64,000 nucleotides of DNA from positions 1 through 64,000 of the forward strand of contig JAIPBU010000022.1 in assembly GCA_021738535.1 (NCBI GenBank). The letters are read 5' to 3'. Position 1 is the stretch's first letter, and each line of letters opens with the position of its first letter. The stretch comes from Bacteroidales bacterium. GTDB taxonomy: Bacteria > Bacteroidota > Bacteroidia > Bacteroidales > VadinHA17. Positions 36,783 to 45,644 of the stretch are shown here, piece by piece. The position numbers were made by a program, and so were the translations under genes. The notes beneath the pieces are model-generated. The model did no database searches. It was given only the letters and a program-made list of their open reading frames with translations, and was not told the origin of the DNA.

Positions 36783-37014
36783 CTGATATTGTTTTTTATG
36801 AAGGAGGTAAATATAATAAATCTTTACCATCCTTGTGGTTAAGCAATTGGTTTTAGTAAGATGGATTATTACTCCTGGTTTACATTACGGCATAATTTTT
36901 GATGTTATTTTGTTGACTGTTCGTGCGTTAGCTATGAACGGTAGGTTCTTTGAGGATGGTTATCGGGGGGTGTTCGCTTCGCTCACCGTCCCCTTACCTC
37001 CAGTACTGAAAATA

Positions 37015-37049
37015 AAAACAATCAATCGCTTCGCGATATATTTTTGTTT
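37015..37049 (+). repeat. 35-base palindromic direct repeat, copy 1
   Basis: Starts AAAACAATCAATCGC and ends ATTTTTGTTT, with GCGAT pairing to ATCGC inside, so each copy can fold on itself. Copy 2 is at 37124-37158, differing at 3 of 35 bases. Confidence 0.75.
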
Positions 37050-37123
37050 ATGGCTGGCGCTTCGATGGTGCCTCCCCCGAATGCTCGGGGTCGGCGACTC
37101 CTTGGATTCGGTCCTGCAAATAG

Positions 37124-37158
37124 AAAACAATCAATCGCTACGCGATAAGTTTTTGTTT
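37124..37158 (+). repeat. 35-base palindromic direct repeat, copy 2
   Basis: Second copy of the repeat at 37015-37049, 109 bp further on. Its end overlaps the left arm of the long inverted repeat at 37150-37212. Confidence 0.75.
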
Positions 37159-37212
37159 TTCATACAGTTCTCACTGGAGCAAACTCCGTTCGAACCGTAT
37201 GAAAAACAAAAA
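37150..37212. repeat. 21-base inverted repeat forming a long hairpin
   Basis: Left arm 37150-37170 (TTTTTGTTTTTCATAC then AGTTC) and right arm 37192-37212 pair with one mismatch in 21. The 21-base centre holds a further small stem GGAG-CAAA-CTCC. Directly followed by the AACCTCC/GGAGGTT hairpin at 37212-37229. Confidence 0.8.
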
Positions 37213-37262
37213 ACCTCCTGGCGGAGGTTGATTGTTTTCTGCTTGATCCTGGATCCTGCGGA

Positions 37263-37338
<76 letters not shown>

Positions 37339-37351
37339 GATTCTGGTTTTG

Positions 37352-37359
37352 CAAAAATA
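37352..37359 (-). promoter_or_regulatory. Predicted -7 element for tRNA-Ala (TATTTTTG)
   Basis: Exact TAnnTTTG match on the minus strand, followed by CA, 13 bp before the mature tRNA 5' end. Confidence 0.6.
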
Positions 37360-37490
37360 TATTAATTATTAATATCTGCAAAGCCATAAATAATTAATGA
37401 TTGCAGAGAGCCGGATATAACGATGTTGAGGATACATAACAAGGGTAATGATCAAAATGAATCTTTATTTTGGATGTATTTAAATAAATT

Positions 37491-37522
37491 TTTGACATTA
37501 CACATTTTAATACTTATTTTTA
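37491..37522 (+). promoter_or_regulatory. Possible promoter of the tonB gene
   Basis: TTTG at 37491-37494 and TATTTTTA at 37515-37522 (one mismatch to TAnnTTTG) are 20 bp apart, 21 bp before the ATG. Confidence 0.4.
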
Positions 37523-37543
37523 GGCACTCAAAATCTGAAAAAA

Positions 37544-38233
37544 ATGGAAGTAAAGAAAAATGACAATGCAAATTTGGAGAAGCGTAAAGGTATATTTTTA
37601 CAGCTTGGTCTTGTAATCAGTATCTCGCTTTGTCTTATCGCTTTTGAATGGACTACGGGAACAAAGGATGACAATCCTTTTGATACCGGTGACGAAGAGG
37701 TTATTGAGGAAGAAATGATACCTATCACCGAGATGCAGGAACCTGAGCCCGAAGCTCCGCCGGAGGTACCTAAAACAACCGAGATATTCGAAATTGTTGA
37801 AGATGATGTTGCTATTGAGAACGAGATATTGTTCGAAGATGATGAAACAGACTTTGATGATGAGATACAGATGTATGATTTTGAAGTGACAGAAGAGCAA
37901 GAAGAGGAAGAAGAAGAAATCTTTGTTGTGGTTGAAGACATGCCTACTTTCAGGGGTGGTGATGTAAACAAATTCCGTAACTGGGTGCAGCAGAGAGTTA
38001 ATTATCCGCAGATTGCTGCCGAGAACGGTATACAGGGTAAGGTTTTCCTTATGTTTGTTGTTGAGCCTGATGGTTCAGTAAGTAATGTTACGATTATGAG
38101 AGGGGTAGATCCCGCTCTTGATAATGAGGCAATAAGGGTAGTAGAGAGTTCTCCGAAATGGGCTCCCGGTAAGCAGAGAGGAGCACCTGTAAGGGTTCGT
38201 TTCTCCATAACTGTGAACTTCCAGTTGCAGTAA
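37544..38233 (+). CDS. Energy transducer TonB
   Basis: 229 residues. One N-terminal membrane helix at about 19-36, a strongly acidic, Pro/Glu-rich periplasmic spacer at about 45-135, and a TonB C-terminal domain at about 140-229 (RGGDVNKFRNWVQQ, YPQIAAENGIQGKVFLMF, then PDGSVSNV and VRVRFSITVNF). It would couple the proton-motive force, via ExbB/ExbD encoded elsewhere, to outer-membrane receptors. The spacer is unusually acidic, while many TonB spacers are Pro/Lys rich. A clear terminator follows, so it is probably transcribed alone. Confidence 0.95.
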   Translation: MEVKKNDNANLEKRKGIFLQLGLVISISLCLIAFEWTTGTKDDNPFDTGDEEVIEEEMIPITEMQEPEPEAPPEVPKTTEIFEIVEDDVAIENEILFEDDETDFDDEIQMYDFEVTEEQEEEEEEIFVVVEDMPTFRGGDVNKFRNWVQQRVNYPQIAAENGIQGKVFLMFVVEPDGSVSNVTIMRGVDPALDNEAIRVVESSPKWAPGKQRGAPVRVRFSITVNFQLQ

Positions 38234-38255
38234 GTGACACTAAATAAGCACTATA

Positions 38256-38290
38256 AAAGCCGCCACAAGAAATGAGGCGGCTTTTTTTTT
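38256..38290 (+). terminator. Rho-independent terminator of tonB
   Basis: Stem AAAGCCGCC (38256-38264) and GGCGGCTTT (38276-38284) with an 11-base loop and a run of T to 38290. Confidence 0.92.
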
Positions 38291-38342
38291 GATAATGTAT
38301 TAATATCATATCTTTATCACAATAAACCAATATACCAGAGAA

Positions 38343-39515
38343 ATGAGAAAGCTTGTTTTATTTTCCATTATTCTTTCTGTTGTTATGGCTTCATGTTCTT
38401 CACCGAAGAGGCAGATGGAATCAGGTAACTATGATGCAGCAATAACTAAAGCTGTTGAAAAATTACGTAAGAAAAGGGACGATACAAAGAATATCGATAT
38501 CCTGGAGCAGTCATATAAAATTGCCCTTGAAAAGGATAATGAGAGAATAAGGTTATTGAAAATGGAGGGAAACGCCAGGAACTGGGATGAGATTTATCTG
38601 ATCTACAAAAAAATGCATGATCGCCAGTCGTTGGTAAGGACGGTCATTCCCCTGAAATCCGGCTCACGGACTGTTGATTTTCCATATGTTGATTACATGG
38701 AGGAGATGATAACGGCAAAGAATAAGGCTGCCGATTATTACTATGCCCACGGGATGGAATTGATGGAAAACGGGACAAAGGAATCATACAGGCAGGCCTA
38801 CGATGAATTTGTTCGTGCAAAGGAATATGTTGGCGATTATGAAAATATTGACCGGATGATTGAAGAGGCCAGGTATTTGGGTATCAGCAGAGTTCTTGTT
38901 AAAGTGGATAATCGTTCACATATCAATTTCCCACCCGAATTCAAATCGGATCTGCTTGCTCTTGACCTTCCCCGGCTTGATCGTGGTTGGGTGGAGTACC
39001 ATACCAAACAAATTGATGAGGATACGCAGTTCGATTATATTGTATCAGTCATTATTAAAGCTGTGATGGTATCCCCGGACAATACCTTCCAGAGGGATTC
39101 ACTCATAAAAAGAGAAATTGAAGACGGGTACCAATACGTGCTGGATGATAATGGAAATGTTATGAAAGACAGTACCGGTAATGATATAAAAATTAAAAAA
39201 TACAAAGAAGTTCAATGTGCACTAATTGAGTCTGTGCAGACAAAAGAGTGCCGCATTGATGGCGAAGTCGAAATAGTTTCCGTTAATCCTGCAAAAGTAA
39301 TTAAGAAAGATCCAATATCTGCGGATTCTTATTTTGAGCATATTTCTGCCAGGGCGATAGGCGACATGGAAGCATTGCTGCCTCAGCAGAGAGCAAAAAC
39401 AGAAGCTGAACCGGTGCCTTTCCCATCAGATATAGAGATGGTTATTAAGTGTTCTGAAGCGCTAAAGATGGGTATACGAAGAGCTATGGAGCAGAATCGC
39501 AGATTTATACAATAA
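38343..39515 (+). CDS. Lipoprotein of unknown function with TPR-like N-terminus
   Basis: 390 residues. Leader ends VVMASC, a lipobox. The N-terminal third contains a helical pattern (MESGNYDAAITKAVEKLRKK, then DEIYLIYKKMHD) like TPR repeats, followed by further helices (AYDEFVRAKEYVGDYENIDR) and a C-terminal beta-containing region with a GNVMKDSTGNDIKIKKYKEV stretch. I cannot name a family. It stands between tonB and hflX on the plus strand. Anchoring in the outer or inner membrane facing the periplasm is inferred from the lipobox. Confidence 0.8.
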   Translation: MRKLVLFSIILSVVMASCSSPKRQMESGNYDAAITKAVEKLRKKRDDTKNIDILEQSYKIALEKDNERIRLLKMEGNARNWDEIYLIYKKMHDRQSLVRTVIPLKSGSRTVDFPYVDYMEEMITAKNKAADYYYAHGMELMENGTKESYRQAYDEFVRAKEYVGDYENIDRMIEEARYLGISRVLVKVDNRSHINFPPEFKSDLLALDLPRLDRGWVEYHTKQIDEDTQFDYIVSVIIKAVMVSPDNTFQRDSLIKREIEDGYQYVLDDNGNVMKDSTGNDIKIKKYKEVQCALIESVQTKECRIDGEVEIVSVNPAKVIKKDPISADSYFEHISARAIGDMEALLPQQRAKTEAEPVPFPSDIEMVIKCSEALKMGIRRAMEQNRRFIQ

Positions 39516-39569
39516 GTTTTCTTTTTGATACAGCCCGGATAACGGTAGAGTTGAATTGAAAGTGTGTGT

Positions 39570-40766
39570 ATGGGTAAAATGATAGAAACGGGAGGACAAT
39601 CCGACCGTGCCGTGCTTGTTGGTGTTATACTTCCTGATCAAAATGAAGCCGAGGTAAAGGAATTCCTGGATGAACTGGCGTTCCTGACCGATACCGCAGG
39701 GGCTATTCCTGTAAAAACCTTTGTGCAGAAACTTGAAGCGCCAAATCCAAAAACATTTGTCGGATCAGGCAAGATAAGTGAAATTGAGGCTTTCGTAAGA
39801 CAGAATGATATAAGCCTTGTCGTTTTTGATGAGGAACTGAGTCCTACACAGCTGCGAAACGTGGAGAAGATAATTAAACGCAGAATACTGGATCGTACAA
39901 ATCTTATACTCGACATTTTTGCAAGAAGAGCAAGAACAGCTCATGCTAAAGTACAGGTGGAACTTGCCCAATACGAATACCTCCTTCCGCGGCTGACAAG
40001 AATGTGGACTCACCTTGAAAGGCAGAGGGGAGGTATAGGACTCAGAGGCCCTGGTGAAACAGAGATTGAAACAGACAGAAGGATAATACGGGATAAAATA
40101 GCAAGACTTAAGCGCCAGCTGGAGAAGATAGACAGGCAGATGATGGTGCAGAGAAAAAACAGGTCACGGATGGTGCAGGTGGCACTGGTGGGCTATACCA
40201 ATGTTGGTAAGTCAACCATAATGAATATGATGAGTAAGTCAGATGTTTTTGCCGAGAATAAACTCTTTGCCACCCTTGATACAACGGTGAGAAAAGTGGT
40301 TATCGATAACCTGCCTTTCCTAATGACAGATACCGTGGGCTTCATTCGTAAACTGCCTCACGGCCTGGTTGAATCATTCAAATCAACTCTCGATGAGGTA
40401 AGGGAAGCTGATATATTATGTCATGTGGTTGATATATCTCATCCTAATTTTGAGGACCAGGTCAGAGTGGTAAATGAAACATTACATGAACTGAAGGCAG
40501 ATGATAAAAAAGTAATCATCGTGTTTAACAAGATTGATGCATTTACCTATAACCGGAAAGATGATGATGATTTGAGTCCCACAGAGAAAGAGAACCTGGA
40601 CCTGGAGGAGCTGGGCAACAGCTGGATGGCAAAAAATAAGGTAGGCAAAACGGTTTTTATTTCAGCGAAGAACAGGACAAATATTGAAGAGCTGAAGTCT
40701 ATTTTGTATGAAGAGGTGAAAATTCTGCATAAGAGGATCTATCCGTATGATAACTTTCTTTACTAG
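39570..40766 (+). CDS. hflX: GTPase HflX
   Basis: About 398 residues. A ribosome-associated GTPase that splits stalled or stress-damaged 70S ribosomes. The N-terminal HflX domain has PKTFVGSGK and the RGGIGLRGPGETEIE linker; the G domain has GYTNVGKST (G1), DTVGFIRKLPH (G3) and NKID (G4). A GTG at 39564 is in frame, but ATG at 39570 is preferred. Its stop overlaps the convergent asd stop by 4 bp. Confidence 0.97.
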   Translation: MGKMIETGGQSDRAVLVGVILPDQNEAEVKEFLDELAFLTDTAGAIPVKTFVQKLEAPNPKTFVGSGKISEIEAFVRQNDISLVVFDEELSPTQLRNVEKIIKRRILDRTNLILDIFARRARTAHAKVQVELAQYEYLLPRLTRMWTHLERQRGGIGLRGPGETEIETDRRIIRDKIARLKRQLEKIDRQMMVQRKNRSRMVQVALVGYTNVGKSTIMNMMSKSDVFAENKLFATLDTTVRKVVIDNLPFLMTDTVGFIRKLPHGLVESFKSTLDEVREADILCHVVDISHPNFEDQVRVVNETLHELKADDKKVIIVFNKIDAFTYNRKDDDDLSPTEKENLDLEELGNSWMAKNKVGKTVFISAKNRTNIEELKSILYEEVKILHKRIYPYDNFLY

Positions 40767-41743
40767 TGACGAATAATCTCTTCGCCTATCTGTATAGCAT
40801 TAGTAGCCGCTCCTTTACGTATATTGTCGGCAACTATCCATAAGTTCAGACTGTTATCCATTGAATAATCTTCTCTTATGCGCCCCACGAACACCTCATC
40901 CTTATCTTTTGAAAAATAGGGCATAGGGTAGGTATTGTTCAGAGGTTCATCCAGGACTGTAACACCCTGTGTTTGGGAAAGTACCTGCCTGGCATCTTCT
41001 GCATTAACGACAGTAGCAAATTCAGCGTTGACCGATTCAGAGTGTCCGCCGGTTACAGGCACTCTTACTGCCGTTGCGGTAACCCTAATGTTTTGGTCAT
41101 TGAGTATCTTCCTGGTCTCATTTACCAGCTTCATTTCTTCCTTGGAGTAAGCATTGTCCATGAATTCATCACAATGCGGAAGGCAGTTGGAAAAAATCCT
41201 GTAGGGATAAACCATCTCAGGTTGCAGACCTTTCATTTCATCCTCCATCTGTTTAACAGCCTTTGTCCCTGTGCCTGTAACCGACTGGTATGTTGATACG
41301 ACCAATCTTTTGATGTTGAACCGCCTGTGAAGGGGAGCCATTACCATCAGCAACTGTATGGTTGAACAGTTGGGATTGGCAATGATCATATTATCGTCTT
41401 TGATAATCTGACCGTTAACCTCCGGTATAACCAATGGAATATCCGGGTTCATGCGCCAGGCAGAAGAATTATCTATTACCCGGGTTCCGTTTTTGGCAAA
41501 AACAGGCGCCCATTCAAGTGATACAGTGCTGCCGGCTGAGAAAAATGCTATATCAGGAGCCTGTTTAACGGCCTCCTCTATGGAAATGATTTTGTATTTT
41601 TTCTCCATAAAGGATATTTCCTTTCCTTCTGACCTGACTGATGCAACAGCAAGCAGTTCAGTAACCGGGAAACTGCGTTCTTTAAGTACTTTAAGCATTG
41701 TTTGTCCCACAAGGCCGCTAACACCAACAACAGCAATTTTCAT
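40763..41743 (-). CDS. asd: Aspartate-semialdehyde dehydrogenase
   Basis: 326 residues. Reduces aspartyl phosphate to aspartate semialdehyde with NADPH on the path to lysine, threonine, methionine and diaminopimelate. N-terminal VGVSGLVGQTML is the nucleotide loop, NPNCSTIQLL holds the catalytic Cys, and VTGGHSESV the catalytic His. Length fits. A very good promoter lies upstream at 41798-41827. Convergent with hflX. Confidence 0.98.
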   Translation of the reverse strand: MKIAVVGVSGLVGQTMLKVLKERSFPVTELLAVASVRSEGKEISFMEKKYKIISIEEAVKQAPDIAFFSAGSTVSLEWAPVFAKNGTRVIDNSSAWRMNPDIPLVIPEVNGQIIKDDNMIIANPNCSTIQLLMVMAPLHRRFNIKRLVVSTYQSVTGTGTKAVKQMEDEMKGLQPEMVYPYRIFSNCLPHCDEFMDNAYSKEEMKLVNETRKILNDQNIRVTATAVRVPVTGGHSESVNAEFATVVNAEDARQVLSQTQGVTVLDEPLNNTYPMPYFSKDKDEVFVGRIREDYSMDNSLNLWIVADNIRKGAATNAIQIGEEIIRH

Positions 41744-41797
41744 AATATACTTTTTGATTTTTTAAATATATTGTTGAAATTTATAGAAATAATTTTT

Positions 41798-41827
41798 CAA
41801 AGATAGGGCTTTAGTTACTATCTTCAA
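41798..41827 (-). promoter_or_regulatory. Predicted promoter of asd
   Basis: On the minus strand TTG (41825-41827) is followed after 19 bp by TATCTTTG (41798-41805), an exact -7 match. Start codon is 55 bp downstream. Confidence 0.7.
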
Positions 41828-41835
41828 TTCGCTGC

Positions 41836-44457
41836 ATGAAGAAATTTATATTATTGTTTTTGCTCATACCCCGTATGCTGTGGGGTCAGTGCGTTAATGA
41901 GGATTTTGAGGATGGAAGGACAGGATCTCTTATCCAGGTCCCTCCCGGCAGATGGGAAATAGATTCGCTTTCCACCCTGAATGGCAGGTTTTCACTGCAT
42001 CATGACTTTGATAACAGTAGTGCGGGATCCGATCTTGCAGGTTGGATTACCCAGGGCTTTCAGCCTTCAATGGGAAGGGCGCTCTGGTCTTTCAGCCTGA
42101 AATATACCTGTGATCCTTCATCTGCCAACAACTGGTCGTTTTTTCTTATGTCTGATTGCTCTCCGTCCGGGATAATTGGAGGAAGTGAAATATCCGGATT
42201 TGCCCTCGGAGTTAATCAGGACAGCTATGATGACACGCTGAGACTATATAAATATGAAAAGGGACACATAACAAGGACTATCAGTTCATCTGTTAACTGG
42301 CAGGATGATATAGGAAAAGACTCAATTGTCAGCCTGTCTGTTGTAAGGGAACCAAACGGTAATTGGGAACTATACACCGGGGATGCCAATACCGGAACTG
42401 TAATAGGAGAAGCAAAAGATAACACATTGTTTTATCCCGGGTGGATGATACTGAAATATGATTATACATCATCGAGAGACAGGATGCTGTGGGTTGATGA
42501 TATTCTGCTTGATGGTGTCGTTTATAATGATACTGTTGCGCCTGTAACAGACACGCTGTTTTTTGATTCCGGGAGCTCTTTGGTGATAGTCTTTGATGAA
42601 AAACTTGAAGAATCTCCTTCTGTAAGTAATTTTAAACTTAAACCAGGGAACATCGTTCCGGAGACTATAAGTGTTACAGGGGATACAGTGCATATTTATT
42701 TTGACAATGAACAGCCTAATAAGAAATTCTATTCCCTGGAAGTCTCAGGTGTATGTGATATGAATTCCAATTGTTGTGATACAGTAATTGACAGTATATT
42801 ACTTGCATATCCTGAATGGGGCGATATAATTATTAACGAGATCATGGCCGACCCGGACCCATATGTTGGTCTGCCCGAAGCAGAATACCTGGAACTGTAT
42901 AACAGGTCAGAATATGACCTTTACGGGCAAGGATTTGTTTTAAGTATCGGTGAAGATGAATTTCTGCTTCCGGTCAGCAACATTAAGAAAGAGGAATACA
43001 TTGTGGTTTGTAGCAGTGGACGGGAAAAACTTTTCTCCTCTTCTGGTAATATAGTTGGTCTTAACGGTAGTTTCAGCTTAACTAATGAAAACGATTTAAT
43101 TATTCTTAAAAAGCCTGACGGACGTGTTATTCATGGGATTGAGTATGACCGGGGCTGGTATAAGAGTGTACTGAAAAAAGAAGGTGGATGGTCACTGGAA
43201 ATGATTGATACCGATTATCCCTTCAGTGGAAGAGATAACTGGGAAGAGGCCGGTAATCACATTGGAGGAACACCCGGTTTTGAAAATTCTGTAAAAAGGG
43301 ATAACCCTGATGTGGAACGTCCCCGCCTTGATAATATATTTCCCTTAACAGGCAGAAGCCTTGAGTTAAGTTTCTCTGAGCCTATGAGAGTGTCAGTTTT
43401 AGACAGTGAATCCTGGTCCGTTGATGGAAATAGTGTTAATCACGTTATTTCATCCGATCCATTAATGAAGAGAATAATAATCGATTTCAGGAATAAGTTT
43501 GAACCGGGAGTGATTTACCGCCTGGGTAGTATCGCCGGTCTTTCTGATATTCCGGGAAATCAATTGGTTGTTACAAATAACAGGTTTGGTCTTCCCAATG
43601 AAGCAGGTTCAGGCGATCTTGTTGTTAATGAGATACTTTATGATCCGTTGCCCGGCGGGGCAGAATACATTGAGTTTTACAATGCCTCTGCCGGGATAAT
43701 TGACCTTTCTGAATTGTTTTTTGTGAAAATAAACACTGAGAAGTCTGATACCGGTAACCCATGCCGGTTATCTCATGAAGGCCGATGTATTATGCCAGGT
43801 GATTATTATGTATTAAGCCCGGACAGGTTATCAGTGAAAGGTGATTTTAGTTATTGTGATTATTCGAAGATATATAATTGCAGCTGGTTCCCGTCATTAC
43901 CGGATGGTGGTGCAGGACTGGCAGTTTACAATAGAAAACTGGAAGTAACAGATAATGCGTATTATTCAGATGATATGCATTCACCAATCCTTGCAATTAC
44001 CAGTGGGGTGTCTCTTGAGCGTATTGATCCACGGGGTAACGGCACAGACCCATCAAACTGGCAATCAGCAGCAGGTACATGCGGGTACGGAAGTCCCGGA
44101 ATGGAGAATTCGGCAGCAATAGAACAGACTCCGGCTGTAAAAAATGAAGCAATGATTCTTTCTTCAAAAAGTATCAGTCCTGATTATGACGGATACCGGG
44201 ACCTGTTACGAATAACAGTTAACAGTGTTTCCGCCGAATGCTTGTTAAATGTAAATATTTTCAATGATCAGGGCTGTCCTGTAAGATCACTGGCAAGGAA
44301 CCTTAGTGCTTCTTACCGTTCAGAGTTTATCTGGGATGGGTCAGGCGACAGTGGGCAGGCACTGCCTGAAGGTATTTACATAGTAGCCTGTCTTATAACT
44401 TCCCCGGGGAAGTCGCCTGTTTTGTGTAAGAAAGTATGTGCGCTGGTATATAAGTAA
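41836..44457 (+). CDS. Secreted lamin-tail-domain protein with CHU/FlgD-like C-terminus
   Basis: 873 residues. Signal peptide (to WGQC) is followed by a region with lectin-like beta sandwich features (about 20-230), two Ig-like SbsA_N-type parts, and two lamin-tail domains: about 333-440 (IIINEIMADPDP, EAEYLELYNRS) and about 590-700 (LVVNEILYDPLPGGAEYIEFYN). The C-terminus (about 770-873) has SPDYDGYRDLLRI, FIWDGSGDSGQALPEGIYIV and a final KKVCALVYK, the pattern of gliding-motility or FlgD-like C-terminal domains. Likely a cell-surface or secreted protein; adhesion or nuclease partner functions are speculation. Monocistronic, convergent with the MFS gene and ending 1 bp before it. Confidence 0.88.
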   Translation: MKKFILLFLLIPRMLWGQCVNEDFEDGRTGSLIQVPPGRWEIDSLSTLNGRFSLHHDFDNSSAGSDLAGWITQGFQPSMGRALWSFSLKYTCDPSSANNWSFFLMSDCSPSGIIGGSEISGFALGVNQDSYDDTLRLYKYEKGHITRTISSSVNWQDDIGKDSIVSLSVVREPNGNWELYTGDANTGTVIGEAKDNTLFYPGWMILKYDYTSSRDRMLWVDDILLDGVVYNDTVAPVTDTLFFDSGSSLVIVFDEKLEESPSVSNFKLKPGNIVPETISVTGDTVHIYFDNEQPNKKFYSLEVSGVCDMNSNCCDTVIDSILLAYPEWGDIIINEIMADPDPYVGLPEAEYLELYNRSEYDLYGQGFVLSIGEDEFLLPVSNIKKEEYIVVCSSGREKLFSSSGNIVGLNGSFSLTNENDLIILKKPDGRVIHGIEYDRGWYKSVLKKEGGWSLEMIDTDYPFSGRDNWEEAGNHIGGTPGFENSVKRDNPDVERPRLDNIFPLTGRSLELSFSEPMRVSVLDSESWSVDGNSVNHVISSDPLMKRIIIDFRNKFEPGVIYRLGSIAGLSDIPGNQLVVTNNRFGLPNEAGSGDLVVNEILYDPLPGGAEYIEFYNASAGIIDLSELFFVKINTEKSDTGNPCRLSHEGRCIMPGDYYVLSPDRLSVKGDFSYCDYSKIYNCSWFPSLPDGGAGLAVYNRKLEVTDNAYYSDDMHSPILAITSGVSLERIDPRGNGTDPSNWQSAAGTCGYGSPGMENSAAIEQTPAVKNEAMILSSKSISPDYDGYRDLLRITVNSVSAECLLNVNIFNDQGCPVRSLARNLSASYRSEFIWDGSGDSGQALPEGIYIVACLITSPGKSPVLCKKVCALVYK

Positions 44458-45636
44458 CTATTTATTTTTGTTCTTCTTCAGGGGTACTTTCAGTGCAAAG
44501 AAGATGGCCGGGAAAGCGAGAAAGGCTGCAATGTAATATGTTGTATCCATTCCCAGGTGATCTGAAAAACCTCCTACACCAAGTACCATAATTGAGTTAA
44601 TGAAGAAGTTTATCATCATATAAACTCCATTGACAAAAGGCAGGTGTTTGGTGTCGAGGTCATGAATAACAGCTAGGTTTACTGACTGTGGAGCAACGAG
44701 GAACATCCCCATGAGAACCAGCAGTATAACACTGAAAACGCCTGAAGAGTTTATAAATAAAAGCATTAGCAGAGGTGATACTATTGATACTATCACCAAT
44801 GTTGCCCTTCTGCCTATACGATCTGAAATTGAACCTGAAAGAAATGTGCCGGCAGCTCCCGCCAGCTGAAGAACTGACAGGGATACTCCCGCTCCCCACA
44901 GTTCCATGCCTTTACCGGTTAAATAAACCGGAAGATACAGGGTCAGTGACGCTTTCATGGCGCCCCTGAAGAAGGTTATCCCTGCAAGTGTCATAAAAAT
45001 GGGGAGAAATCTTTTGAAGATCCCGAAATAATCAGGGCTGTCTGTTTGTATATCTTCACTGATTGAAATCTTTCTCAGTTTCAACCATAAGATAAATGAG
45101 GCAATCAGGCCAAAAGGAATAAGTCTTAATGTCCCGTCCAGTCCCCATTGTTCAACCGCGGCTACCACGATTAATGGTCCAAGCGTTCTTGCCAGTTCGC
45201 CCCCGAGCATAAAGAAACTCATTCCCATACCTGTTCGTGTCCCGCTGATCTTCTTAACCATTACAGGAGCAGGGACATGGAAGAGGGTAGAGCTTACTCC
45301 GCTGACAAAGAGCAGAACCAACAGCACAGTATAGACAGGGGCTATACCTATAAGTCCCATTGCAATAGTTGTAATGGCAGGGGCGAATATTACAAAATAC
45401 CTTACTTTCATCTTCTCTGCCATAATACCCACAAGGGGATTGAACAGGGAGGGTATTCGCTGAACTACACTGAGAATACCTGACAGGAAAAGGGATATAT
45501 TTAGTTTTTCTATAAGAAGGGGAAGGAGTGGTGCCAGGAAAGATGTATAAACATCATGTGTCAGGTGAGCAATTGAGATCAGTATTACATTATCGGTCTG
45601 GAAACCGTTTTTCTTAAGGCTCTTTCCCTTCCGCAT
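44458..45636 (-). CDS. Major facilitator superfamily exporter, Fsr-like
   Basis: 392 residues, about 12 membrane segments. The start HLTHDVYTSFLAPLLPLL resembles fosmidomycin-resistance (Fsr) proteins, and the SGSISDRIGRRATLV loop between the halves is the typical MFS signature. It lies 8 bp upstream-to-downstream of the purine nucleoside phosphorylase gene on the same strand, in a run with lpxK and sppA. The Fsr likeness is by eye; the substrate is unknown, and a nucleoside or drug role would be guessing. Confidence 0.88.
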   Translation of the reverse strand: MRKGKSLKKNGFQTDNVILISIAHLTHDVYTSFLAPLLPLLIEKLNISLFLSGILSVVQRIPSLFNPLVGIMAEKMKVRYFVIFAPAITTIAMGLIGIAPVYTVLLVLLFVSGVSSTLFHVPAPVMVKKISGTRTGMGMSFFMLGGELARTLGPLIVVAAVEQWGLDGTLRLIPFGLIASFILWLKLRKISISEDIQTDSPDYFGIFKRFLPIFMTLAGITFFRGAMKASLTLYLPVYLTGKGMELWGAGVSLSVLQLAGAAGTFLSGSISDRIGRRATLVIVSIVSPLLMLLFINSSGVFSVILLVLMGMFLVAPQSVNLAVIHDLDTKHLPFVNGVYMMINFFINSIMVLGVGGFSDHLGMDTTYYIAAFLAFPAIFFALKVPLKKNKNK

Positions 45637-45644
45637 TACATTTT

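Noticed and set aside
37015-37158. Possible CRISPR array from the two 35-base repeats
   Set aside because: Only two copies, spacer of 74 bases, palindromic repeat with mismatches, and no cas genes.
37528-37971. Ser-rich minus-strand open frame opposite tonB
   Set aside because: It is the antisense of an acidic low-complexity spacer; no start context or family.
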